Of a stretch of DNA of 11,236 nt, positions 1 to 8,413 are shown in pieces (the first letter of the stretch is position 1; each line of letters begins with the position of its first letter). The DNA is from Physocladia obscura (lineage: Eukaryota; Chytridiomycota; Chytridiomycetes; Chytridiales; Chytriomycetaceae), in the NCBI GenBank assembly GCA_027596945.1, contig JADGJH010001218.1, positions 1 through 11,236 of the forward strand. Direction: 5' to 3'. The position numbers were made by a program, and so were the translations under genes. The notes below the pieces were generated by a model that was given only the letters and a program-made list of their open reading frames with translations, made no database searches and was not told where the DNA came from.

Positions 1-1549
1 ATATTGTATATATATATATTTACTTCTCCTGTTGTATACATTGGAATTTGATGTGTTCAAGTTGGACATTTCACTTTATGTTGAAAAAGTATTGGCTGAG
101 CCACAAGTCAGCACATTTCAACATATTGTCATTTGAAAAAAAGTATCAAACTGCATCATTCAGACTCATTGTGAATCTATCAGTCTGCTTCTTCTCAGTT
201 CATTTATTTAAACATCCTACAAAACAGTTTATCATTTGCTTGGCATTATCATCATTCTTGTCATATATTCTAGTAGTCAGCCTTTAGAGTTTTACTAGGA
301 ATCATTTCATAGACAATCTTGAGTGGCACTCCAATCAACAAACAATATAGCATGGGTGCTGAATACCATTGAGTGCCTCTTGGTGGAAATTTATTTTCTC
401 TTTCAACATAAAAGAAACTGGTTTCAATTTACCAAAGTATGGCTTTACTGCATCAAAAATACTGAACACAGATCATGGCATTTCATTCTTGATTGTAAAG
501 CAAGCCATGTGGCACTTTTGTATATTGAAGTTCTTTAGATTTGCAGTTTCAGATGGAGTTGAAGAATACTGAATGAGTCACTTGATTGAATGTCTTCTCT
601 ATCACATTATCTCCCTTGTATAAACTGATGAGGTTTTGGTTTCTAAAAATAATTGTTAATGCTTTTGATACTTGTAATGACTCTTGATAGTGCTTGTTGA
701 CTTCTATGACTACATTGTTCTTGTATTCTATTCAAACTATGTGACTGCAATTTCCTCTTGATTTATATACAGTTTGTTCAGTCTGTGCTAAATATAGAAC
801 TAAATCTGAGAGGTCTGCTTTATTTGCATATACAACATTACAGTTTTCAAGTTTACATAGAGTGTTATATGGAACAGTCAATACCGTGTTGCTAGCTCTG
901 TCAAATGTATTCACTTGCTTTTTCTTGCTCTTGAACACTTTTGAATTGCTTGTGTCTTTTGTTCTCTCAGAAGCAACAATACTCCTTCTGAACTCCTCTT
1001 GCAATACAGGATACATGCAATGGCAACAATGTAAATCAAACAAGGAGCATGGCAATTTCTGACTTTGGATGTTTCAGCAAAAAATGTCAAACTCCAAATT
1101 CATTGCATACAAGCTGATTCCATACTTTTCACAGAATCAAAACACTTGATTAGTTGTTATCCCAATATCAATCTCACATTCTTCAAAAATAGTCATTAAG
1201 CATTCAAAAGTAACTCCTTTAATGTGTTTTGAATATGTGTTTATTAAATGTTGATAAACATAATTGTTTTCATTGGTATAACTTGGTTCAATGTTTAGAT
1301 GGTGGTAGTTTAAAATAGTCACAAAAATTCTTTGCTCTAATAAAGCTACTTGTTGATGTGGAATTGGTTGTGTTGTGTAATCAATTGCTAAAATATCACA
1401 ATCATATGGTTGCCTCTCAGCATGCTCTCTTGTTAAGCTATCAAGATGTTTTTCAATTAAATGGTCAGGAATATCTCGAATGATTCCTGTCTTGCTGTCT
1501 TGATAATCATAATCTCCATATTTGAATTCATATATACAATTACCCTATG
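1..1549 (-). pseudogene. Decayed family-B DNA polymerase of a mobile or virus-like element, 3' end outside or near the left edge
   Basis: One minus-strand frame is protein-like from about 1546 down to 273, then continues in another frame to about 23, so at least one frameshift lies near 240-275. The first frame is uninterrupted from 1546 to 1140. After that it is broken by TGA at 1137-1139, 1074-1076, 732-734, 549-551, 483-485 and 453-455, TAA at 429-431 and TAG at 270-272. After the shift it is broken by TGA at 200-202, 146-148 and 71-73. A motif at 241-215 fits family-B polymerase motif B (K-x3-N-S/C-x-x-G, here KQMINCFVG). A FPPRG..WYS stretch upstream of it resembles the large polymerases of the DNA_pol_B_2 type found in selfish elements and large DNA viruses integrated in protist and fungal genomes. 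The family call is from recall of such proteins and was not tested by a search. No intact ATG start is seen; the frame opens after a TAG at 1547-1549. CpG is nearly absent, unlike in the genes to the right. Confidence 0.5.
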
Positions 1550-1744
1550 TGAGAAGAGAGTTGGAAGATAGTACAGGACATAGTCAATATGTCTTCTTTT
1601 TTGAACCAAGTCTCACTCAAATCAATTATAATCTCCATCACTGTATTTGAGTGAACAATCTCACACTATTCAAAGTTGAGTGATTCTCACTCCTGCCGCA
1701 GTTGGTGAGATTAAAAATTCAATATTTTATTAGGACAGTCTCAC
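1549..1744. repeat. Cluster of TCTCAC/GTGAGA hexamers
   Basis: The word TCTCAC or its complement GTGAGA occurs at 1549-1554, 1611-1616, 1659-1664, 1685-1690, 1705-1710 and 1739-1744, six copies in about 200 nt. The pair at 1685-1690 and 1705-1710 is inverted with a 14-nt loop and could form a hairpin. The cluster lies just upstream of the polymerase relic and just before the gene island. It could be a promoter or terminal region of the element, or a protein-binding array; the sequence does not decide. Confidence 0.45.
1615..1636 (+). repeat. Left copy of an imperfect direct repeat shared by both flanks
   Basis: The core ACTCAAATCAATT followed by AATCTC a few bases later matches ACTCAAGTCAATT plus AATCTC at 10772-10794, in the same orientation. 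In both copies an AACCAAGT lies a little upstream (about 1604 and 10753), with a different spacer. The match is short, so relatedness is a suggestion. Confidence 0.3.
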
Positions 1745-1813
1745 AGAAAGAGTGTGCGGGCATTTGTGTAGGGGTCTATTTTTTTACATAGATTCATTGC
1801 TTTATTTATCTTG

Positions 1814-1829
1814 TTTTTTTTTTTTTTTT
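1814..1829 (+). promoter_or_regulatory. Poly-T tract upstream of the UPF0390-like gene
   Basis: A run of 16 T ends 21 nt before the ATG at 1851. Such dA:dT tracts often mark nucleosome-poor promoters in small-genome eukaryotes. A similar T13 tract precedes the next plus-strand gene. No TATA box is clear here. Confidence 0.3.
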
Positions 1830-1850
1830 GTTTAAAAATCAAAATCGAAG

Positions 1851-2435
1851 ATGGCACAAGGACTGATCAAGAAAAAGGAAGCGACGCCAACGAAGACAGT
1901 TTCACAGACAAAGAAAGCGGCAGGAAAAACAAAACGCGGAGGTTTGTGTTGTTATATCATTGGTTGTGTGTTTATCCAAGCAAATCTGGCTACGTTTGTT
2001 GAACAAGCGATTGCACAAGTACCCAATCTCCCGATAATTAGCCAAATTATTTGCTGAAACGGGCGTTGTTTACCGCAGGAACTTCGATCGCCCCGAAAAA
2101 ATCCGCCCTTGTTAAAAACTTGTCACTAAGAAAGGTAACAAAACAAAAAAAAACTACACTAATTTAATTGTGTTAATTTATTTAATTTTTTTTGATCAAC
2201 CAAGTAGAAATTAACGGCGGGTGCTATTGTAGATACTGAACGGCAAATGGCCGCCAAAGCTGGTTCAACAGGAAAACTGACCATTATGAAAGCAACCGCC
2301 GAAAAAGGATTGAAGGAAATTGCTGCCGAGAAGAAGCGCAAAGGGTTGATTAAGGAGGCTGAAGCAAAAAAAATGGCAGCTGCAATGGCCAATAAAAGCA
2401 GTGGAAAATCAAAAGGAACCAAAGCTAATAAATAA
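1851..2435 (+). CDS. UPF0390 / Leydig cell tumour 10 kDa protein-like (DUF2462), three exons
   Basis: I join 1851-1941, 2079-2134 and 2208-2435 (introns 1942-2078 and 2135-2207, both GT...AG) to give 124 aa. The start MAQG, the basic Lys/Thr-rich N-terminus, the RGGTSIAPKK core at residues 29-38 and the following KNL..RKKL block match the layout of the small UPF0390 family of animals and fungi (MAQG..., GGR.IAPKK). The C-terminal 60 residues are helical and rich in Lys, Ala and Glu, ending in Ser/Gly/Lys repeats. The family has no settled biochemical role; its basic composition suggests nuclear or nucleolar residence and nucleic-acid binding. The reading frame is kept across both junctions (phase 1, then phase 0), and the conserved core exists only after splicing, which supports the model. 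The first intron, 137 nt, is the longest in the window. Orthology is by motif recall and is not searched. Confidence 0.82.
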
Positions 2436-2436
2436 A
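2427..2436 (+). terminator. Overlapping AATAAA poly(A) signals at the stop codon
   Basis: Two overlapping AATAAA words (2427-2432 and 2431-2436) span the TAA stop at 2433-2435. If used, the 3' untranslated region is only a few tens of bases. The words also encode the final Asn-Lys, so the match may be chance. Confidence 0.3.
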
Positions 2437-3034
2437 ATGATTAGGCACAAAATATTTCGAATCTATTCTTGGAAGTTCTAAGATAGCATTTGTACTGCTA
2501 TTTCAACATTTTATCATCATTAGGGAGTTAACTTTTATTTGCTTAGTGTTACTTTCAAGGCCATCTCCTCTCTTAAGCTATGTTAACTTTGCCAATAGTG
2601 AAAAAAACAGGAAAGCATATCTTGTATGATTGAAGATGGACTCTGATGTTGCAAAAGACAGAAATGCCATAGAATGTGTACGTAGAATTGGTAATTATCA
2701 TGTAGAACCTCTTGAAAATGTTAAATGGCAAGTCAATTGACCTTTTATTAGCAAGTACAAGTATGAATTAAAGACATATGAGCGGTACCAAGCTTACTTC
2801 AGTAAACTTGGTGTACACACATTAGAAATGAATGGAAATTAACAAGATAATGATGATTCAAGACAAAAAGAAACACGGTTGGGACACAACATTGAAGGGG
2901 TCAAATTTATTCTGCCAAAATTTTAAATATTGTATCATGCGATCTTAAACTGATAAAAAAATAAGGTCTGTGGTTTTTTCTGTTTTTTTTTTTTTGTTCC
3001 TTTTCATCCTTAATTATTTTTGATTAAAATACAA
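2436..3034. other. Intergenic spacer with a doubtful decayed frame
   Basis: No intact gene is visible. In one plus frame an ATG at 2638 opens 34 codons up to a TGA near 2740, and the same frame stays open afterwards to a TAA near 2840. The composition is protein-like (many Lys, Tyr, Glu), so this may be a remnant of a small gene or transposon, but I recognise no family. CpG is low here (about five) but not absent. The end holds T-rich DNA before the next gene. Confidence 0.4.
2983..2995 (+). promoter_or_regulatory. Poly-T tract upstream of the CDC25-like gene
   Basis: Thirteen T in a row end 39 nt before the ATG at 3035, within a longer pyrimidine-rich stretch from about 2970 to 3010. The position matches the T16 tract before the UPF0390-like gene. 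It is a plausible promoter or 5' UTR element; no AG lies between it and the ATG. Confidence 0.28.
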
Positions 3035-3591
3035 ATGAGTGCCAAGTACATAAAACCCCAGGTTTTGGCATCATGGATTAAGGTGAACACGATTGATTCC
3101 TTCGCTGCGCAAACTTCCCATATTAAAACAACACTGTTTAGGATCCAAAAATGAAAGCGAACGTAGACTACATTGTCGTTGATGTCCGCGACGATGATTT
3201 TGCGAATGGGTGACTCTCGCATGTTCATTTAAAACTCACGAACAGCAAAACAAACAAAAAAAGTTGATGATTGTTCTTTAGAAACATTAAAGATGCCGTC
3301 AATATTCCTGCACATGAAATCGCAGAGGATCCGCTTGCCCTGAAACCGCTTCTCGTAACACCAAAGCGTGTTGTCTTCCACTGCGCATTGTCTCAGGTCC
3401 GAGGCCCCAAGAGCGCAAACGCCTATTTGCGTAGTTGTGTGCTTTTCGATTCGGAAACTTCTGATGCTGCTTCCAAACAGGAAGTTTATGTGCTGGAAGG
3501 AGGTTTTTCCCAATGGAGTGGGTTGTATGGTACTGACAACTCTCTGACGGAGAACTACAACAAGAAATTCTGGGAGTCGGGCGGTTACTGA
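3035..3591 (+). CDS. CDC25/ACR2-type rhodanese-domain protein (phosphatase or arsenate reductase-like), three exons
   Basis: Exons 3035-3082, 3142-3209 and 3282-3591 (introns of 59 and 72 nt) give 141 aa, the whole length being one rhodanese domain. The N-terminal YIKPQVLASWIK block is followed by VVDVRDDDF (residues 28-36), GNIKDAVNIP (39-48) and the active-site loop HCALSQVRGP (72-81), with catalytic Cys73 and Arg79 in a C-x5-R loop. LEGGFSQW near the end is the typical closing motif. The layout fits the small single-domain group that includes plant CDC25/arsenate reductase, yeast Ych1 and fission-yeast Ibp1. These act as Cys-dependent phosphatases and, in some members, reduce arsenate with glutathione and glutaredoxin. 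The substrate cannot be told from sequence. Splicing restores the VRDDDF..GNIKDA motif exactly across intron 2 (phase 2). Its stop lies 59 nt from that of the converging glycosidase gene. Confidence 0.88.
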
Positions 3592-3650
3592 TTTCGTTTT
3601 AACACTCACGGGAGAATCCATATAAGGTCAAAAAAAAATGATGTGCATTC

Positions 3651-6596
3651 TCAAATCAAAGTCAAAATATCCAAAATTGGATTCAACCCACTTCCTTTTT
3701 GAACGATTGTTTTAACTTGTTCCACACCAACTCTGTAAAACTCGTCGACTTTTTTCAAATGCGTAAAAATAGCTTCGCCTCCATCTGACGCATCTGCATA
3801 CAAAGCAGTCTGTAGGTTCGATAACGCTGCGAGAACTCCTTGATAATCTTTTTGATACACGCGCGGGGTAACAATTTCGAACAGATCATCTAGCATTTCT
3901 TTTGCTTTTAAGAGTCTTTGGACTTTACCACGAAGGCTATTGAGGATTTGGGCATCATTGTGATAATTAATCTCGATTTCAAGCGGCTGCGACACATCAA
4001 ACGAAGGAAGTATTGCTTCGGCGGCAAATCTCGCGCTGTTGAATTTTGATTGAATTTCGAGATGTTTGCCATTGATTGAAAAAATATTGAATGCTACTGT
4101 ATTCAGCAATACAATAGTGAATTGGCGAGATCCAAAGATATTGCTGAACTCGCCATTGCGTGGATGAATGATGATTTTCAAGCGGTTCGAATTCACGAGG
4201 TGGTATGAAATTTGCGTCACCAAAGTGTTTTCGGTGTTATCATAATCTGCTGTGGTCCCATCATCTTCAAACAATCTGAAAGTCCCAAACTCAGTATTTC
4301 CAGCAAAAATTTCTAAAATAATATGTCTTGGAATGGTTGCAGCAAGAGCAAAATACTTGTTTTTTGGCGTTTCCGATTTAGTAACAATTGCCCCAGATTT
4401 TAGTAAAATCGGCACGTCTTCGAGCAAATAATGTCCAGTGTAAACAGTCGGCCCAACTATAATTTTACCAGACCGAAGATCGAGCCAATCACCAGGTGGG
4501 ACCCACATTGAGTTGACAGCCAATTTATTTCCCGTGCTAACAGGTTTTGCAATTGGTCTGATCACAAATAAATCCCCAAAATAATATTCAGATTCAAATT
4601 GATAAGCTTCATCAACAGCCGGATATTCGTAATAGAGCGGTCTCATAAGGCTAATTCCAGTATCATGTGCTATTTTTGCCATAGAGTAAATATATGGAAG
4701 TAATTCGATTCTTGAATTAACAGCTGCTGTCATAATATCGCTTTCTGGACGTGGGAATTTCCAAAAGTAGCGGACATTATTGCCACGCTTAGTACTGTGA
4801 CTTCTAAAGACTGGACTCCATACACCAAATTGAACCCATCGAGTATAAAGTTCTGTTTCGCAAGGATCCATGTGTGCACCAATATCGTGAGACCAGTAAC
4901 CAAACAGAACATTTGACGCTGTGGCGGTAAATGCAATTTCTGTATCAAGCATTTCCCATTCTGGATGAGTGTCGCCTATTTTTATTATTTTAACGTGATG
5001 ACTGTATTTAAAACTCTGCAGTGTAACCTGAAAATCCAATCGGATATCTGTGATTTCCGAGTCCACCCCATCTGTGAAAATTTAAAGGTCGACGGGAAGG
5101 ATAAGCAGTTTCGGAATGTTTCCAAAAAACGTAATTAAGCCAGATCTAAGTACAATAAATTGAATATAATATATTTCCTTAAAATAAAAACTATATGGAA
5201 GAATAAAAGACTTACCGTCGGATTCAATCCTGGAACTTTTGTCCATTGTTCAGGATTTTCTCCTTGCTGCCAGTCTAACCAGAAAAATTCAATACCATCA
5301 CTTTCAAGAGACTTAATAACTGTGCCAAAAAACTCTTTCATAAATGTGATATTTGTAGATTGCCATGGAATTGTTTCTCCATTCAAGTAGCCAAGTTTTT
5401 TGGCTAGTTCCGGATAGGCATCTTCATGTGCACCAATACCATCAGCCGGATGAAGGTTTAATGTCGTCTGAATACCCAATTCTTTGACTGTCTTCATGTA
5501 AGTTTTTGGTGCTGGAAATAACAAATTATTCCAGGACCATCCCGTCCAGCCATCTCTGTGCCTATGCCAGTTTTTTATTATTATTTTAAACTCAGAAAGA
5601 ATAGGAGTATCTTACCAATCCATATCAACAACCAAAACGTCGAGCGGTATTCTGTTATATTCGTATTTGTCTGCAAGACTCAAAAATTCCATGTCTGAAA
5701 AGGCCCAGTAACGACTTGACCAGGACCCGAGCGCGTATCGTGGCGGAATCGGAATTTTTCCTGAAATAAGTGTAAAATCTTTCAAGGCAGCTTTATAGTT
5801 TAGTCCGTGACCAAAAAAGTAAAAGTCTTGGTGTGAGGCGGAGTTTCGGTTTTCCTTTTGAATCCAGGCAAAATCTGGATGGGAAGACTGCCCATCGAAT
5901 TCAAAACGGGGTGTATGTGTGTCGTTGATGAGAGTCCAGCCTTTGCGAGAAATAAGTCCGAAAGTGCAATGCTGGTCGGTTCTAGTTTCGTATCTGCAGT
6001 CCAAATTTGGCGCTTTATAAAGCTGATCGAGCGTGCGAACTATTTGTTTTTCGTTTTTGGTTTCTATTTTGATTTGGAAAATAATTTCGCATACCAGTGC
6101 CATGAAGATTTCCATCGCCAACATCCAAACTTAAATTCCAAGCAGGGAACGAGGAATCGCGAAATTCAACTGACAGTGTATGGTCTGTGAATGGTGCATT
6201 TGATGCAAAGTCCGAATAAACTATACGCAGTGCAGAGGTCTCCACAATAAATATTCCATCGGCTGTATTCTTTTTTGTGAATGTTACAGGGGTATCGACA
6301 TAACTGTTGCAAAGAGTAAGATAGATGAAGCAAACTAACAAATAGCCTCAATACCGATTCACGACTGCTAAAGAAGGATCATCTGAGAAAAATCCCTTCT
6401 CGTCGAACTCAAAACGGATTAAACGATCCGCCAATATCGTGAATCGGCTGACTTCGTTCGGTTTTATGACAGAGCGCGAATTCGCGACAGGGTTAAATTT
6501 TGCAGCAGACTTAACTCTTGGCAATACAAATTCGTTGTTTGTGCTCAATGCAGTGACAACATTCGCAGCCAAAACAAATAATGAATGATGCCGCAT
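3651..6596 (-). CDS. Secreted glycoside hydrolase family 31 enzyme (alpha-glycosidase), six exons
   Basis: Exons, in transcript order, are 6596-6355, 6303-6095, 6039-5616, 5561-5216, 5145-5028 and 4975-3651; introns are 51-70 nt. They give 887 aa in one frame. Residues 1 to about 18 (MRHHSLFVLAANVVTALS) look like a weak signal peptide. An N-terminal beta-sandwich follows (NLHGTVRTLD at 147-155), and the TIM barrel opens at PPRYALG (249-255) with VVDMDWH (287-293). The predicted nucleophile is Asp388 in WLDWQQG and the acid/base is Asp448 in FSGDT; HRWGGLGNHRYP (431-442), SHDIGAH (475-481) and RSHSTK (504-509) line the site. Family 31 retains anomeric configuration and cuts alpha-linked sugars. 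DWQQG replaces the common DMNE of classical alpha-glucosidases, so specificity is open. Residues 786-887 are a helical tail beyond the usual C-terminal beta domains. Exon 5 lies in a different frame from a misleading continuous frame at 5066-4976; the splice at 5028/4975 restores GFSGDTHPEW. The start is the only upstream ATG in frame. Confidence 0.92.
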
Positions 6597-6670
6597 TTTT
6601 TTAAAATTATTTTTGGTTTCCTTTCATTTTGAAGGCCATATTTTCAACTGGTGGAAGTAAAGCTTGCGAA

Positions 6671-6936
6671 ATGAAAAGCTTGGAGAATGAGTTTTCAGAG
6701 AAACTATTCCAAGCGTGCTCAAACTCTTAGCACTAATATCAACTGTTTTTAGCATATTTGCGTCGAAATTGCAAATCCAGCTCTGTCACAGAAATATTCT
6801 TGGAATTTCTGGCACTATGACGTCATTCAAAAGAATGTTGTGTCTAGTGTTTTCAAGAATTGCTACAAAGAGAACTGATCGAATACTGGAAATTCATAAA
6901 AATTTTCAACATGAATTACGTTTGATTAAAACATAA
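6671..6936 (+). CDS. Possible small helical protein of unknown function, two exons
   Basis: An ATG at 6671 opens 14 codons; a GT at 6715 and an AG at 6751-6752 would define a 38-nt intron, after which the frame continues to TAA at 6934-6936, giving about 75 aa. The product would start MKSLENEFSEKLFQA and end in a Lys/Arg/Glu/His-rich helix (RILEIHKNFQHELRLIKT). The intron would be shorter than any other in the window, which counts against the model. The helix vaguely recalls BLOC-1-related coiled-coil proteins, but the family motif is not present. I do not recognise it. Normal CpG content here suggests sequence kept by selection or simply unmethylated. Confidence 0.18.
6818..6825. promoter_or_regulatory. 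CRE/ATF-type palindrome TGACGTCA
   Basis: A perfect TGACGTCA, the consensus site of CREB/ATF-type bZIP factors, lies 222 nt upstream of the glycosidase start and about 510 nt upstream of the hydrolase start. An 8-nt word can occur by chance, and it falls inside the possible small reading frame. Confidence 0.2.
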
Positions 6937-7296
6937 CCTCAGTTCTGATTGCCAAACAATTTATTAATTATGTCTCGTTGTCTGAGTCTTTGGTTTAATA
7001 AAATTGTTCTTTTGATCCTGAATGAAAGTTCCAAAAGTATAATGAACAATCGTGCAAGTCTTATTAACCCATCAACAGCTGTCAGTCTTACTAAATATGC
7101 CTCATATATTGGACGACAGCATAGTGTAGTTGTTATCACATTAGCTTCACGCTTGAATGTCAATCGTTAGAAACCATCCACTCTTAATTTCTGAACTTTT
7201 TTTTAATCAGTCCCAATTTTATTTTTTGGCTCTTCAACTTCTTTTTGATTATACTGGATATTGGGGAAGATTGATGTCAGACAGGAGTTGGTAAAT

Positions 7297-7422
7297 ATGA
7301 GTCATGCAGGATTGAAGCAAAATAAGCAAAAAAAGCAATGCTTCTCAGCAGAATTCAAACGACACAAACACCAACGCGGATTCTGCTTTCGCTGCGACGC
7401 GCATTCGGTGATACAAACATAA
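7297..7422 (+). promoter_or_regulatory. Upstream ORF overlapping the hydrolase start
   Basis: An ATG at 7297 opens 41 codons in another frame and ends at TAA 7420-7422, past the main ATG at 7338. If the transcript begins upstream of 7297, it would lower translation of the hydrolase. The transcript start is unknown, so the frame may not be in the mRNA at all. Confidence 0.22.
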
Positions 7423-8413
7423 AGTTAAGCAATGCGGCGACTGTGACGGCGGCCGAACTTCCTGTACGCGCTGTGGTTGTGGCTCCACACGCGTCAGCAT
7501 TGGAGAGACACGTGCTTGTCGGCGCAGAATCAAAAGCAAACACGCGCCATCCTGCAATAATCGTGCTGCAAGAGTGGTGGGGCGTCAACCAGACAATTCT
7601 GGCACATGCTCAGCGCATCGCAAACGGTTCGTTAACACTTCGCCAGATATATTTTATTTACTTATTTATATGAATTTAGGCACCGGTGCGTTTGCAGTCG
7701 TTCCTGATTTGTATAATGGAAAAGTCACGGCTGATATCGAAGAAGCAAAGCACTTAATGGACAATCTGGACTGGAAAGACGCACTTGAAAAGTTGCAGCG
7801 CCTTGCTTTACATTTACAACGGCCTGACGAAGGTTCAGCAAGCATATATAAAGACAGAAAAGTTGCATCTATCGGTTTTTGCATGGGAGGGTAATACTCC
7901 CTTATTTAATTTCCTATTTCGTGAAATTTTAATAAACTTTAACTTCAGCGCATTGAGCTTAGCTGTCACTGCTCGCATGGCGGAAATTAAAAGACCGCTA
8001 AATGGTTAATAATCACTTTTCAATTATATTTGTTAAACAGTTTTGAACTTACAATTGCAATTGTAGCTTGCATTTCGTTTTATGGAACCCCAAGTCCATC
8101 GCTCATTGATATCACCAAAATTCCCGCCACAACTCCAGTTCAGGCTCATTTTGGCGAAAAAGATGATCATTTTGGTTTCAGTGATATCAAGACTGCCCAC
8201 CGCCTTGCGGAAACTTGGGATTTGACAGTAAAAGAACTTGGTGGCACTCATGCCCACGGTTTTCACACCCTTGAAAGTAATGTGTTTGTTCACAAAGACC
8301 TCGGACATGCTTTTATGAACGTGGATGCAAAAAATCACGTGTTTGGTGGAGATATCGACAAGACATGGGACAAAGTTTTTGCATTTTCGGTTGAGCACTT
8401 GAAAACTGTCTGA
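7338..8413 (+). CDS. Dienelactone hydrolase family protein with probable mitochondrial presequence, four exons
   Basis: Exons 7338-7626, 7680-7890, 7949-8004 and 8067-8413 (introns of 53, 58 and 62 nt) give 300 aa. Residues 1-24 are rich in Arg, Ser and Leu with no acidic residue before Asp25 (MLLSRIQTTQTPTRILLSLRRAFG), as in mitochondrial presequences. The alpha/beta-hydrolase body has LQEWWG (77-82), VPDLYNGKV, the nucleophile elbow GFCMGG with Cys164, FYGTP (190-194), FGEKDDH with likely Asp218, and GHAFMN with His266. This Cys-Asp-His triad, plus Glu79 paired with the Cys, is the mark of dienelactone hydrolases. Bacterial members open dienelactones in chlorocatechol breakdown; most eukaryotic relatives have unknown substrates. 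The elbow is rebuilt across intron 2. At intron 3 only the acceptor ending 8066 keeps frame; the nearer AG at 8040 leads to an early stop. An out-of-frame ATG at 7297 starts a 41-codon frame that overlaps this start. The gene converges on the reductase, 63 nt between stops. Confidence 0.9.

Larger units (their letters stand above)
1..1690. other. CpG-depleted flank (left)
   Basis: By eye only two CG dinucleotides occur before 1690, near 883 and 1477, while TG and CA are common. Normal CpG resumes at about 1690-1750. The block coincides with the broken polymerase and its upstream sequence, which suggests loss of CpG by deamination of methylated cytosine in mobile DNA. The start also holds a short TA run at 8-19. 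Confidence 0.75.
6597..7337. other. Spacer between divergent genes
   Basis: This 741-nt stretch separates the glycosidase start (minus) from the hydrolase start (plus). CpG is near normal in 6660-7165 (about a dozen), unlike the two decayed flanks, and absent in 7170-7337, which is T-rich. It must hold the promoters of both genes. Reading frames of 60-75 codons occur on both strands; one possible small gene is listed separately. No RNA gene or known mobile element is recognised. Confidence 0.5.

Noticed and set aside
732..1062. Two overlapping frames on opposite strands as separate small genes
   Set aside because: The minus frame is one segment of the broken polymerase bounded by TGA codons, and the plus frame is its shadow.
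71..1139. TGA read as tryptophan (alternative genetic code) in the left region
   Set aside because: Three intact genes in the window end in TGA and all use TGG for tryptophan; the relic also has TAA, TAG and a frameshift, and CpG loss explains the TGA excess.
1814..1851. Spliced-leader acceptor (poly-T then AG directly before the ATG)
   Set aside because: AG does precede the ATG at 1851, but the T tract before 3035 has no AG between it and its ATG, and the genes are full of ordinary cis introns.
3229..3621. 130-codon minus-strand frame
   Set aside because: It is the antisense shadow of the CDC25-like exon 3, which carries the full rhodanese motifs.
5858..6190. 110-codon plus-strand frame
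   Set aside because: Antisense shadow of the GH31 exons 2 and 3.
6753..6936. KxDL/BLOC-1 related coiled-coil protein
   Set aside because: The last 20 residues align loosely with the helix, but the K-x-D-L motif itself is missing and the alignment needs a gap in the helix.
6949..7170. Histone-fold (CENP-S/H4-like) protein
   Set aside because: Only a loose pattern of hydrophobic and small residues agrees; no firm motif, no ATG before 6970, and the opposite strand is equally open.
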